From AP-15 sp963772295 (GTDB lineage: Bacteria > Pseudomonadota > Alphaproteobacteria > ATCC43930 > CGMCC-115725): a stretch of 64,000 bases of DNA. Positions 18,327 to 26,691 of this stretch are shown here, piece after piece. The position numbers and the translations under genes were made by a program. A model generated the notes under the pieces. The model saw nothing but the letters and a program-made list of their open reading frames with translations. It was not told the DNA's origin and did not search any database. The stretch is from contig CAVYWO010000012.1 of the NCBI GenBank assembly GCA_963772295.1, positions 620,001-684,000 on the forward strand. Reading direction: 5' to 3'. Positions within the stretch are counted from its first letter, which is position 1. Every line of letters begins with the position of its first letter.

Positions 18327-19181
18327 TCAAGGGGCAAGAAAATCGAGGATCGCCGCGGCGATCTCGCTGGCGTGCGTCTCCAGCGCGAAGTGTCCGGTGT
18401 CGAAGAAGCGGACGACCGCCGCCGGTATGTCCCGCTTGAACGCCTCGGCACCCGCCGGCAGGAAGAACGGATCGTTCTTGCCCCACACCGCTAGCAAGTG
18501 CGGCTTGTATGTCCGGAAATACTCCTGGAAGGTCGGGTAGAGCGCGACGTTGCTTTTGTAGTCACCGAAGAGGTCGAGTTGCACCTCGCCGGCACCAGGT
18601 CGGGCCAGGTAAAAATTGTCGAGCGAGTAGCCGTCTGGGGAAACCGCCGTCGGCTCAGGAGCGCCGTGCGTGTACTGCCAAATGGTCGTCTCTGGGGCCA
18701 AGAAGGCGCGTAACGCATCGCGGTTCGCCGGTGAGGGATCTTCCCAATAGGCTCGGATCGGCTGCCAACCGTCGCTTAGCCCCTCCTCATAGGCGTTCCC
18801 GTTCTGCGAGATGATGGCGGTGACGCGCTCCGGGTGCCATCTCGCCAATCGGAAACCGGTCGGAGCGCCATAGTCGAACACGTAGATCGCAAAGCGATCG
18901 AGCCCGACGACCTCGGTGAAGCCGTCAATTACCCGTGCGATGTTGTCGAATGTGTAGGTGAATCGGCCGCGGTCCGGCATGTCGGACTGGCCGAACCCGG
19001 GAAGGTCGGGTGCCACGACGCGGAAGCGATCGGCGAGCAGCGGGATGAGGTCGCGGAACATATGGCCGGCGCTTGGGAAACCGTGCAGCAAGAGGATCTC
19101 GGGCGCGTCTTTCGACCCCGCCTCGCGATAGAAGATGTTGAACCCGTCGACGTCGACCTTCCGGAAACTGACCTTGTGCAT
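18327..19181 (-). CDS. Alpha/beta hydrolase (epoxide hydrolase/haloalkane dehalogenase-like)
   Basis: 284 residues. HGFP at 33-36 forms the oxyanion hole. The nucleophile elbow VFDYGAP has Asp 103 in place of Ser, as in epoxide hydrolases and haloalkane dehalogenases. His 264 in TGHFALETH closes the triad. The halide-binding Trp next to the nucleophile in classical haloalkane dehalogenases is Tyr here, so epoxide or another C-X substrate is equally possible. First gene of a unit with a broken oxidoreductase and a haloacid dehalogenase. Two copies of the TAAC...GTTA element lie 22-92 bases upstream. Confidence 0.85.
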   Translation of the reverse strand: MHKVSFRKVDVDGFNIFYREAGSKDAPEILLLHGFPSAGHMFRDLIPLLADRFRVVAPDLPGFGQSDMPDRGRFTYTFDNIARVIDGFTEVVGLDRFAIYVFDYGAPTGFRLARWHPERVTAIISQNGNAYEEGLSDGWQPIRAYWEDPSPANRDALRAFLAPETTIWQYTHGAPEPTAVSPDGYSLDNFYLARPGAGEVQLDLFGDYKSNVALYPTFQEYFRTYKPHLLAVWGKNDPFFLPAGAEAFKRDIPAAVVRFFDTGHFALETHASEIAAAILDFLAP

Positions 19182-19202
19182 TTGCGGCCTCTTTCGCGTG
19201 CG

Positions 19203-19230
19203 TAACCATTTTGGGCCATAAGGGAGGTTA
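19203..19230. promoter_or_regulatory. TAAC...GTTA element, copy 1 (28 bp, weak)
   Basis: It begins TAACC and ends GGAGGTTA, like the other three copies, but lacks the inner TGTCAAG and is one base shorter. It lies 22-49 bases upstream of the alpha/beta hydrolase start at 19181, where a repressor would overlap the early transcript or the -10 box. Confidence 0.45.
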
Positions 19231-19244
19231 TGCAGCTTCGCGCG

Positions 19245-19273
19245 TAACTCGTCAAGGTGCCTAGTAGGGGTTA
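19245..19273. promoter_or_regulatory. TAAC...GTTA element, copy 2 (29 bp)
   Basis: TAACTCGTCAAG at the left and AGGGGTTA at the right, 29 bp in all. Read on the minus strand it contains TTGACG, followed after 17 bases by CATAAC, a passable sigma-70 promoter for the hydrolase at 18327-19181. The element would thus cover the -35 box. Confidence 0.6.
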
Positions 19274-19310
19274 CAACGAGCGAGCACCCGCCACCGCTCT
19301 GTCGAATGGA

Positions 19311-20009
19311 TCAGACCGCCGAGCTCGCCACGGCTTCGAGGATCATGTCGATGACCGGCTCGGGCGCGGTGACCAACGGCGTATGGTCGATCTTCTCCGA
19401 TCGGATGCGCGCGCCCATGCGCTGCGCCATAAAAAGCTGAGTGGCCGGGTTGATCATCCGGTCGTCTTCGGCGAGCAGATACCAAGACGGCTTCACTTTC
19501 CAAGCGGGCCTCGGAGCCTTCTCCTGCAGGCACGCGACGGCGATTGGCCGCTGTGTTGCGGCAAAAAGTGCAGCCCGTTCGGGGGACGCATGTTGCGCAA
19601 AGGCGGCGCCAAATCCCTCGCGTGGCATCCAGATGAGCCCATGCCCGTCGGGCGCCAGTTGCGGTGCCTCCGGATGCGGCTTATCTCGGTAGAACACTTC
19701 GGCGACCGTCTCACCTTCGTCCGGCGCCAGGGCCGCGATAAAGACCAACGATCGGACTTTCTCGTTGGTGTTCGCCGCGATCACGGCGCCGGCATAAGCA
19801 TGCGCCACCAGGACGGCGGGTCCATCGGTGCGTTCCAGGACGCGGTCAAGCGCGGCGACGTCATCCGACAAGGACGTCAGTGGTATTGGGGCTGCCAGGA
19901 CATTCAGTCCTTTGGCCAGCAACGGCCCGATAACGTCGTTCCAGCTTGAGCCGTCAGCCCAAGCACCGTGAACCAACACGACACTGGTCGTTTCCCTGAA
20001 CGCGCGCAT
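19311..20009 (-). CDS. Alpha/beta hydrolase with Ala at the nucleophile position
   Basis: 232 residues of the small alpha/beta hydrolase group whose members usually read VGHSYGGAVI at the elbow. Here it reads VAHAYAGAVI, so residue 71 is Ala instead of Ser. HGAW at 14-17 and His 209 in KIDHTPLV are retained. The fold is therefore likely intact but serine-hydrolase chemistry is not expected; a binding or non-canonical role, or recent inactivation, is possible. The gene has its own upstream region with one TAAC...GTTA element 66-94 bases before the start, facing the CGNR regulator. Confidence 0.8.
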   Translation of the reverse strand: MRAFRETTSVVLVHGAWADGSSWNDVIGPLLAKGLNVLAAPIPLTSLSDDVAALDRVLERTDGPAVLVAHAYAGAVIAANTNEKVRSLVFIAALAPDEGETVAEVFYRDKPHPEAPQLAPDGHGLIWMPREGFGAAFAQHASPERAALFAATQRPIAVACLQEKAPRPAWKVKPSWYLLAEDDRMINPATQLFMAQRMGARIRSEKIDHTPLVTAPEPVIDMILEAVASSAV

Positions 20010-20074
20010 GTTCCATCCTTTTGGTCGCGAGCGTAACCGGCAACGGCTTTCGGTGCAGATTGGGGAACCAATGA

Positions 20075-20103
20075 TAACCTGTCAAGAGGCAATTAGGAGG
20101 TTA
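20075..20103. promoter_or_regulatory. TAAC...GTTA element, copy 3 (29 bp, best match)
   Basis: TAACCTGTCAAG at the left and AGGAGGTTA at the right; the outer 6 bp on each side are perfect inverted repeats. On the minus strand it contains TTGACA. It lies 66-94 bases upstream of the hydrolase gene that starts at 20009. Confidence 0.65.
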
Positions 20104-20194
20104 GATACCGCATGAACGCACCGTCCTCGCTTCCGGCGCCGTGGTCGGCAGGGCGACGGCAAACGGCACTCCGAGATCGGCCAGCCGTCGATCG

Positions 20195-20223
20195 TAACTT
20201 GCCAAAGTGAATACAAGAGGTTA
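20195..20223. promoter_or_regulatory. TAAC...GTTA element, copy 4 (29 bp)
   Basis: TAACTTGCCAAA at the left and AGAGGTTA at the right. On the plus strand TTGCCA is followed after 17 bases by TATCTA, a likely promoter for the CGNR regulator gene, whose start is 104 bases further on. This placement suggests autoregulation. Confidence 0.6.
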
Positions 20224-20326
20224 TCTAGAGGCCCGACCGAAAATGACACACGTTGGATCAGCAACTTATTCGTTGGGTCAGGGTCTGAAGGCCACTGATG
20301 GTTACCGCACCCGGCACGAGCGACCG

Positions 20327-20989
20327 ATGACGGCGACGCGCCCACCACCGTTTTTCATTGCCGATAACCGCGGACTGGACTTCCTGAACACCATCGCGGT
20401 CCCGGTGGATACCAAGGTCGAGTGGCTAACCTCGGGGGAAGACCTGCTCTCGTGGCTCAAGCAGTCCGAACTGGCGCCCGACGACGTATTGGATGCTTTT
20501 CGGAAGAGCGCTCTTCCCGGTGAACTGGATGGCATTGCGGCCCAAGCGCGCGCTCTGAGGGATTGGTTCAAACCGTTTGTCTACGAACACATGGGTAAAG
20601 CGCTTGAGCCGAGCGCGCTGCGCGAACTCGAAGCACTCAATCGGCTATTGGCGCGCGACGCCGAGTTTGGCCAGATCGTGGTTCGTCAGCGGCTGCGCGC
20701 TCAAAAGCACAATCGCGGGCGGGAGAAACGCGAGATTTCCGGCCTCGCCTGGCGCCGGCTGCGGCGCTGGCAGTCGCCCGAATCGCTGCTCTTTCCGATC
20801 GCACGGTCGCTGGCGGACCTCGTCTGCACAGAGGACTTTACCTGCGTGAAAGCGTGCGAGGGGCCGGAGTGCACGCTCCTGTTCATCGATCGAACCCGAG
20901 GCCGTGCGCGTCGGTGGTGCAGCATGGCGGTCTGTGGCAATCGAGTAAAGCAGGCCGCGCACCGAAATCGGCTCAGGCGGCAACATTAG
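20327..20989 (+). CDS. ABATE/CGNR zinc-finger transcriptional regulator
   Basis: 220 residues. The N-terminal part (FFIADNRGLDFLNTIAVPVD and on) is an ABATE domain. The C-terminal treble-clef zinc finger carries Cys 177, Cys 182, Cys 198 and Cys 203, the last starting the CGNR motif, then a basic tail NRVKQAAHRNR. CGNR proteins are predicted DNA-binding regulators with a ligand-sensing N-terminal domain. I chose ATG 20327 since it opens the ABATE domain. It is divergent from the two hydrolase units, and the shared TAAC...GTTA elements make it the natural candidate to bind them. Confidence 0.85.
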   Translation: MTATRPPPFFIADNRGLDFLNTIAVPVDTKVEWLTSGEDLLSWLKQSELAPDDVLDAFRKSALPGELDGIAAQARALRDWFKPFVYEHMGKALEPSALRELEALNRLLARDAEFGQIVVRQRLRAQKHNRGREKREISGLAWRRLRRWQSPESLLFPIARSLADLVCTEDFTCVKACEGPECTLLFIDRTRGRARRWCSMAVCGNRVKQAAHRNRLRRQH

Positions 20990-21024
20990 GGTTCGGCGGT
21001 CCGGGCATCGGCGTTCGAGAGGGC

Positions 21025-21094
21025 TCGTCGCGCGGCCCGGCGCGCGTCGCCCGCTCGCCGTCGTTGCCCCGGCGCCGATCGGGAGAAGGTGCGG
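21025..21094. repeat. 70-bp fragment also present at 33111-33186
   Basis: The stretch starting tcgtcgcgcggcccgg and ending gggagaaggtgcgg is nearly identical to 33111-33186; the latter has six extra bases (ggcggc). At 33 kb it lies inside the coding sequence of an Arg-rich protein. Here it has no gene context, so this is a detached piece. Confidence 0.75.
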
Positions 21095-21175
21095 CGCGAG
21101 ATGCCGCATCCGCTGCTCTGTACCGGCGATAAGAGCGCCCCGCGGCAAAAATCGCGCGGCCGTTAATCTTCAATC

Positions 21176-21553
21176 TTGATTGCGCCCCGGCTGATGCCGG
21201 AGAATGCGCTTATGGCGCTGGTCGCGCGGGTCGATACCCGGGAGCGCATCGGCTATTTTGCCGGTCTGAAGCGTGCGGTGCCGAACCCATGTAGCGTGCC
21301 GTGCAAAAGAGCGATGCCTTCAGTCGAACGCCGTTTGGCGAACGCCGTTTGGCGATTGCGTTCGCCGCCGCGCGAACGCGCCGCCGCAAGCCCGGACTGT
21401 TTCCTGCCTTCCGGTTCGGTCGGCGTGCTGTCGGTCTCGACCGGCAAATACCTGCCCGCCTATACGGCGCAGGCCGGCCGGAATTTCGCCAGCGGCCTCG
21501 GTTCGGTCAACGTCACCAATCTCGTCGATGCGTGGCACACCGTGGCTCCCTGA
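21176..21553 (+). pseudogene. Possible C-terminal remnant of a subtilisin/sedolisin-type protease
   Basis: An open frame of 125 codons whose last ~45 residues (SVSTGKYLPAYTAQAGRNFA, then GLGSVNVTNLVDAW) resemble the C-terminal end of S53/S8 peptidases, where GxGSVNxxNLV is typical. Nothing before it resembles the catalytic domain, so at best this is a terminal scrap. Low certainty. Confidence 0.3.
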
Positions 21554-21626
21554 ACCCGGAGAATTCGCGATCGACGGAAACGGGCGGCGTCGTCTCCGCG
21601 CCGACCCCGAAGAGGGAGGATGACGA

Positions 21627-22334
21627 ATGAGGGAGGATCTGCGCTCGATCGGTCGCGATCTGTTGTCGAAGGTCGGCCATCAGCTGCTCGAAGCGATCGA
21701 CGCTGCCCGATATTCTGCTTCTTTGCTGCTTGGAGCGGCAGCTTTGGCGGTTGCGGCTCTCTGCCCCGCGAGCGGGCATTCCGCCTCGACGCTGGTCACG
21801 CTCTACAATTTCTGCGCGAAACCCGGGTGTGTCGACGGCAGCCAGCCGTTCGGCGGCGTCATCGGGGATGCGGCCGGGGATCTTTATGGCACGACATTGC
21901 ACGGCGGCCTTCCCGGCGGCCCGAACAACGGTGCCTATGGCGAGGGAACGGTGTTCGCGGTAACGCCCAAGGGGACCGAGACGGTCCTCCACGCTTTCAA
22001 TTTTAGCCAGGACAGGCATGACGGCCTCGGCGCCTGGTACGGCCTGATCATCGACCGCAAGGGAAACCTGTTCGGCACCACGCTGAGCGGCGGCGAGACG
22101 AGCCTCGGGTCGGGTTGGGGCACCGTGTTCGAGATCCCGGCGGGTGGCAGCGAGCAAACCATCTACCAGTTCTGTGCGCTCGCGGAATGCACCGACGGTC
22201 ACTTTCCCGCCGGCCCGGTCATCATGGACGCAAAGGGAAACCTCTACGGTACGACGGGCCTTCACGGAATCGGCGGCGCCCAAAACGGCGGCGTCGTCTT
22301 CGAACTGTCACCCAACGCGGCCGGAACCGTTAAG
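21627..22334 (+). pseudogene. GloVer tandem-repeat protein, 5' part (gene split by insertion)
   Basis: The frame starts with a signal-anchor-like N-terminus (SLLLGAAALAVAALCPASG), then has repeats with the GloVer core G-D-L-Y-G-T-T and G-T-V-F-E of the choice-of-anchor tandem-repeat family (TIGR03803), spaced about 60 residues. These are secreted repeat proteins of unknown function, probably propeller-like. Homology stops at FELSPNAAGTVK (22334), where an IS91-like element begins. The continuation, starting WKLTVLFTF, is found at 26692. The preserved order and phase of repeats indicate one gene cut in two. Confidence 0.85.
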
Positions 22335-22336
22335 GG

Positions 22337-22395
22337 TTTTCGGACGCCTGCCGGGCACGGGCGTGATGGAGGGCGCGGCGGCAGGCGTCCGAAAA
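22337..22395. repeat. Terminal hairpin of the left IS91-like element
   Basis: Perfect 17-bp inverted repeat (arms 22337-22353 and 22379-22395, core TTTTCGGACGCCTGCCG) with a 25-base loop. It sits about 300 bases beyond the transposase stop. A hairpin with the same TTTCGGACGCC start lies at the matching place of the right-hand element (30367-30422). Confidence 0.8.
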
Positions 22396-22696
22396 GCCTC
22401 GAAGGAGGAAACCGCGGGGGAGTTCGCACCGACGCTGGTGTCGATCTATGGGGAATTTGCCGCCGCTGCTTGATCTGATTTGTCGGTTCCGGACAGGACG
22501 ACGGTTGAGTGACCAGTGGGGCGCTGGTTTTGGCCGCCCTGGATGCGGTTGACCGGGTGATCTGGGATTCGATGCTTCAGGTTTTGCCGGCCGAAGGCTG
22601 CGCTGACGGGTGCTGTCGGCAAAGCGTGGCCGGTGCCGGTGAGATAGAGGCGTCGGACGGAAGCGGTAATGGGGGATGGCGACAGCGGTGTGATGG

Positions 22697-22870
22697 TCAT
22701 GAGCTGTCGAGCCCGATCGATGGGATAGGCCACAGCGGCTGGCAGCCGGGTTCGAAGGTTTCGATGATGATCATACGCCCGCCGCAGCAGGGACAAGCGT
22801 TCCACTCGCTGCCTTCGTGGGGATTTTCGGTGCCGTCGCTGTCCCCGCTTGACGGCGGCGGACCCCCCAC
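22697..22870 (-). pseudogene. C-terminal remnant of IS91-type transposase
   Basis: Encodes NACPCCGGRMIIIETFEPG and a stop, matching the tail PCPCCGGRMIIVETFERG of the intact transposase at 28861-30084. The rest of this gene is at 24480-25687, on the far side of the IS110 insertion. The CxxC pair is a second zinc ribbon. Confidence 0.85.
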
Positions 22871-23093
22871 CAATGATCAAGCGAAAAATGCGGGGCGGTA
22901 ACCCCGCGGAGGGGCGGGCGCTGAAGGTCCAGACCGGGTGGATGCCCGACCGGGCTTTGGCCCGGCAAGGCCGCGAGGAAGCAACCGTTAGCGGCATCGG
23001 GAAACGTGACGTAACGATTGCCAATAGGAGCCGGGAGATGCCCGCGCCAGGCTGCGGCAGCGCAGTGTCTCGGAGCGATTGACAGCGGGAGGC
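22870..23093. other. Non-coding end of the IS110 element
   Basis: About 220 bases downstream of the IS110 transposase stop with no credible gene. It holds a short inverted repeat (GCGGGG-cggtaa-CCCCGC, 22890-22907). IS110/IS1111 elements carry a structured bridge RNA in a non-coding end; in the IS1111 group it is downstream of the transposase. Whether one exists here cannot be judged by eye. Confidence 0.35.
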
Positions 23094-24369
23094 TCATGCG
23101 GCGGCAGCCTCCGGCGACTTGTAGTTGGGGTCGAACAGGGTTTGCCGCTCGAGCAGGGTACAGGCCACCGACAACAGGCGGTCGGCGACGGTGCGCAGGG
23201 CACGGCCGTGGCTGTGGCCACGTGCGCGCAGCGCGGCGTAGCGATCACGGCTGGCCTGATCGTGCTGGGTGGCGACGCGCGCCCAATGATAGAGCGCATT
23301 GTCCAGCCGCTTGTTGCACGCGTAGCGGCGCACGACGATGCAGCTCTTACCGCTGCGTCGGGTCACCGGCGCCACCCCGGACAGCAGGCGCAAGGCATGG
23401 TAATCTCTCCGCTGCAGAGGCTGCGAGGCCTCGGCGAGCAGCGTGGCGAGGGTGATCCTTCCGAGCCCTGGCATGGATCGCAGGATCGCCACGTCGCGCT
23501 GCTCGCAATGCTGCCCCGGCGCGTTCTCCTCGCGGCCTTCCGCCGGTGCGGTTTCCGCGGGCGGGATGAGCTGGTCGCAGAGCTGGTCGAGCTTGCGGTG
23601 CGCGGCGTTGAGCTGCTGATTGACCAAGCCGATGCGGGCGGCCACGGCGTCGATATGAGCCGTCGCCGCCGCGACCACGCCGGGCGCCACCGTCAACGGC
23701 TTCTGCCGCAAGACCTGCAACACCTCGGCCGCCTGCAGACGGCGGATACGGTGGGCTTTGAGGGGTCGTCGGAGAGGGTGCGCGAACAGCTTTGGCGTTA
23801 TTACCCGCAGAGGAGCCGCTCGATTGTCGTAAGGTGCAGCCGGGCGGCCTTCGCCGGGGTCGGCGCCTGGCGCCACAAATCGAGAAACCAAGCGGCCGCG
23901 AGCGGTTGGCCAGACGATTGCGTTCGCGCTGCAGATCCTCGGTCATACGCGACCATTCGCGCAGCTCGACAATCACCGGGTCGTCGACCGACAAGCCTCG
24001 GAAGGCGTGGCGATCGGTGCGCAGGCTGTCGGCCTGGACCCGCGCGTCGCGCTGATCGTCTTTGGCGCCGGCGACAGTGAAGCGGTCGCGGAACCGGTCG
24101 AGCTGTTTGGGGTTGATCGCGTATACCTGGAAACCACGTTCGAGCAGGGTTTCCACGATCGGGCCGTGCGGCACTTCGATCGCCACCGCGATCGCCCCTG
24201 GTTCGGCTCCGGTCATCGACGACAACCAGGCGCAGAGCTCCGCCAGCCCGGCGCCGTCATGGTCAAACGCTCGCTCACCAACAATCTTGCCGCCGGCATC
24301 GATCAAGCAGGCTTGATGCGTCTTGCTCGCCCAGTCGATGCCGGCAAACCACTCAATCCCTTCCGTCAT
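23094..24369 (-). pseudogene. IS110-family transposase, internally rearranged
   Basis: The N-terminal DEDD RuvC-like domain is clear: GIDWASKTHQ, AIEVPHGP and KDDQRDARVQAD. The C-terminal Transposase_20 domain reads ILRSMPGLGRITLATLLAEA. The linker is scrambled: the piece that should read REQLWRYYPQ between NRLANR and AAWFLDLW is found on the opposite strand at 23761-23810, after IERLL. This breaks the frame near 23880, so no active enzyme can be made. Start ATG 24369. Such enzymes perform bridge-RNA-guided recombination in living relatives. Confidence 0.85.
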
Positions 24370-24569
24370 GATCACACCCTCCTTGCACAGCCGGACCGCC
24401 GCGACGACCGTCAGTCCCTGTACCGGCGCTCGAAGCGCAACCTCCCACAGGACTTCCGTCGCGGCCAACCCGCCGGGGTGCAGGTCCGCCCCAGGTGCTC
24501 AAGCCACGGGTCGGGGTCGGTGACTTCCGGCGGGTCGGCCCGGTCCGGCCAGTCTGAAAGCAGACCGGT

Positions 24570-25687
24570 TCACGACCGCTTTAAGGGTACAGGGTCGGGT
24601 ACGCCGAGCAGTCGGCGGGCCAATGCGATATTGCCGGCCCGGTTGGCATTGGCGAAGAGGCCGTAATGACGGATGCGGTGGAACCCGTCGGGCAGGACGT
24701 GGATCAGGAAGCGGCGGATGAACTCGTCGGCGTCGAGCGTCATGAGCTTGTAGCGGGCGTCGCGCTTGTCCCGGTAATCCTTCCATTTGAAAGTTACGCG
24801 CTCGCCGTCGAAGGCGACGAGCCGGCTGTTGGCGATAGCGATCCGATGCGTGTAGCGGGACAGGTAGGCGAGGACAGCGTCGGGTCCGCCAAAAGGTCGC
24901 TTGGTATAGACCCTCCATTCGACCTTGCGCAGTGCGGCGAGGAAGGTTTGGAAGGCTGCCGGGTTGGCGAGGGCGGCCTGGTCGGCGAAGAACTCCAGCC
25001 GCCCGGCTTGGTACGCGGCGGTCAGGCTTTCCAGGAACAGGCGACGGAAGAGGCGTGAGAGCACCCGGACGGAGAGAAAGAAGCTGGGCCGGCAGGTGAT
25101 CCAGCGCTGGCGGTCGGGCGAAAAGCCGCCGCCGGGAACGATGATATGGGCGTGCGGATGGTGGGTGAGCGCCGATCCCCAGGTGTGGAGTACAGCGGTG
25201 AGCCCGATGCGGGCGCCGAGGTGCTTGGGGTCGTGGGCCTTCAGCCCACGGGCTTGTCCCGTGGGGGCGATGGTGATCAGGGTCTCGGCGGCGGTTTTCA
25301 GCAACAGGTCGTAGACGACCGCCTGGTTCTGATAGGCGATGTCGGCGATCGGCCGCGGCAGGGTGAAGACGACATGGAAATAGAGCCTGCCCCGGCGAAG
25401 GCCGGGGGCACGGGCAGCAGCTCGGCCTGGCGGTCGGCCAGCCACTCCTTGGCCGCCACGGCTTGGCACTTCGGGCAGTGCCGGTTACGGCAGGAGTTGT
25501 AGGAGATGCGCAGGTGCGCGCAGTCCTCGCAGCATTCGACATGGCCGCCCAACGCCGCCGTTCGGCAGCGCTCGATCGCCGACATGACCTTCAGTTGGCC
25601 GAGGCTCACATGGCCGGCATGGGACGCACGCCAAGCCGGCCCGCGGTGGCGGAAAATATCCGCCACCTCGACCATCGGTCGCGACAA
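24570..25687 (-). pseudogene. IS91-type transposase, N-terminal and central part, frameshifted
   Basis: The zinc-ribbon domain (CEDCAHLRISYNSCRNRHCPKC) is in one frame and the catalytic domain (FHVVFTLPRPIADIAYQNQA, then THHPHAHIIVPGGG and YTHRIAIANSRL) in another, shifted near 25400. A TGA at 24570 follows VPDPVPLKRS, but the family sequence TDPDPW continues beyond it to about 24500. The closest relative in the window is the intact transposase at 28861-30084; identity is only moderate, so these are two distinct elements. Confidence 0.85.
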
Positions 25688-25697
25688 CGGCCGCGCG

Positions 25698-26566
25698 TCA
25701 GCCGGGCATCTTCAGCAGGAAGTCGAGCGGGCTTGTCACCTGGCCGAGCGCGCTGATCGCGATGCGGGTGTAGAGCGCCGTCGTGTCGAGCTTCTTGTGC
25801 CCGAGCAGAACCTGGATGACCCGGATATCGGTTTTCTGCTCCAAGAGATGGGTGGCAAAGCTGTGCCGCAGCGTGTGAACGCCGACACGTTTGGTAATGC
25901 CGGCACGCCCCGCCGCCAGGCGAACGATCCGGTGGAGCTGGCGCGCACTCGTATGCTGGCCGCGGTAGCCGGGAAACAACCAGGGCTGACCGGGAGACAT
26001 CCATCCCTTCTTGCGCGCGACGCGCCACCATTCGCGCAATATCTCGAGAAGCTTGGGCGAGAGAATGACATACCGATCCTTCTTACCCTTGCCCTGTTCG
26101 ACCCGGATGACCATCCGGTCACGGTCGATGTCGGTGAGCCTGAGCGATACGACCTCCGAGGCTCGCAGGCCGGTGGCGTAAGCCAGGCTCAACAGCGCGT
26201 TGTGCTTGATGTTTCTCGCCGCGGCGAGCAGCCGACCGACCTCTTCCGGGCTCAGAACAACGGGCAGGCGGCGTGGCTCGCGGGTCGAGACGACCTCCTG
26301 GGCAAGATCGTGGCGCTTCAACGTGACGTTGAAGAAGAACCGCAGGGCAGTGGCACTGACGTTGACGGTCGGTACCGTCGCCCCGATCGACGCCAGCCAC
26401 AACTGATAGCGATGGACATCCTCGCCTTGTCGGCAGACCGGCCCAGAAAATCGGCAAACCTTTTGACGTGGCGGATATAGTCGTGCTTGGTCTTGGGACC
26501 AAGCCGGCGGATTGTCATGTCCTCGATCAGCCGCTGGCGTAACGGGCTGATGGCCTTGTCGGTCAT
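25698..26566 (-). pseudogene. Tyrosine recombinase of the left IS91-like element, frameshifted
   Basis: Start MTDKAISPLRQRLIEDM at 26566. The SAM-like core-binding domain runs to GRSADKA, then the frame shifts near 26430, with a few bases missing before EDVHRYQ. The catalytic domain has the full R-H-R-H-Y set: R in GLRASEV, HTLRHSFATH, LLGH and Y in ALYTR. It ends 11 bases before the transposase, the same order as at 27943-30084. These recombinases are typical passengers of this element type. Confidence 0.87.
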
Positions 26567-26574
26567 TGGGGGCT

Positions 26575-26617
26575 CCTGTCTTGGGTGAGGTTCTTGGCCC
26601 CTCAATCTCAAGACAGG
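26575..26617. repeat. Hairpin upstream of the left recombinase gene
   Basis: 9-bp arms CCTGTCTTG (26575-26583) and CAAGACAGG (26609-26617), loop 25 bases. It lies just before the recombinase start, the same position as the hairpin at 27896-27927 before the right recombinase. It may mark the element's 5' end or act in regulation. Confidence 0.6.
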
Positions 26618-26691
26618 ACGCCTGCCTCCCGCTAGCTCCCAAACGCTTGCCGTCGCCACAAATTACCGCGACAGCGGTTTCGTCCTTCGGT

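Larger units (their letters stand above)
22335..26640 (-). mobile_element. IS91-like element with tyrosine recombinase, interrupted by IS110
   Basis: Between the two halves of the GloVer gene lie, on the minus strand, a tyrosine recombinase, a zinc-ribbon IS91-type transposase and a terminal hairpin. The transposase is cut by an IS110-family element between its TDPDPW region (about 24500) and its CPCCGG region (22870). Gene order recombinase-transposase-hairpin is the same as in the intact element at 27.9-30.4 kb. Ends are placed from the resumption of GloVer homology, so they are good to about 50 bases. Confidence 0.8.

Noticed and set aside
20085..20135. Second promoter reading of the 20075-20103 element for the minus-strand hydrolase
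   Set aside because: TTGACA is present, but no acceptable -10 box lies 16-18 bases from it, so I report the element but not a full promoter.
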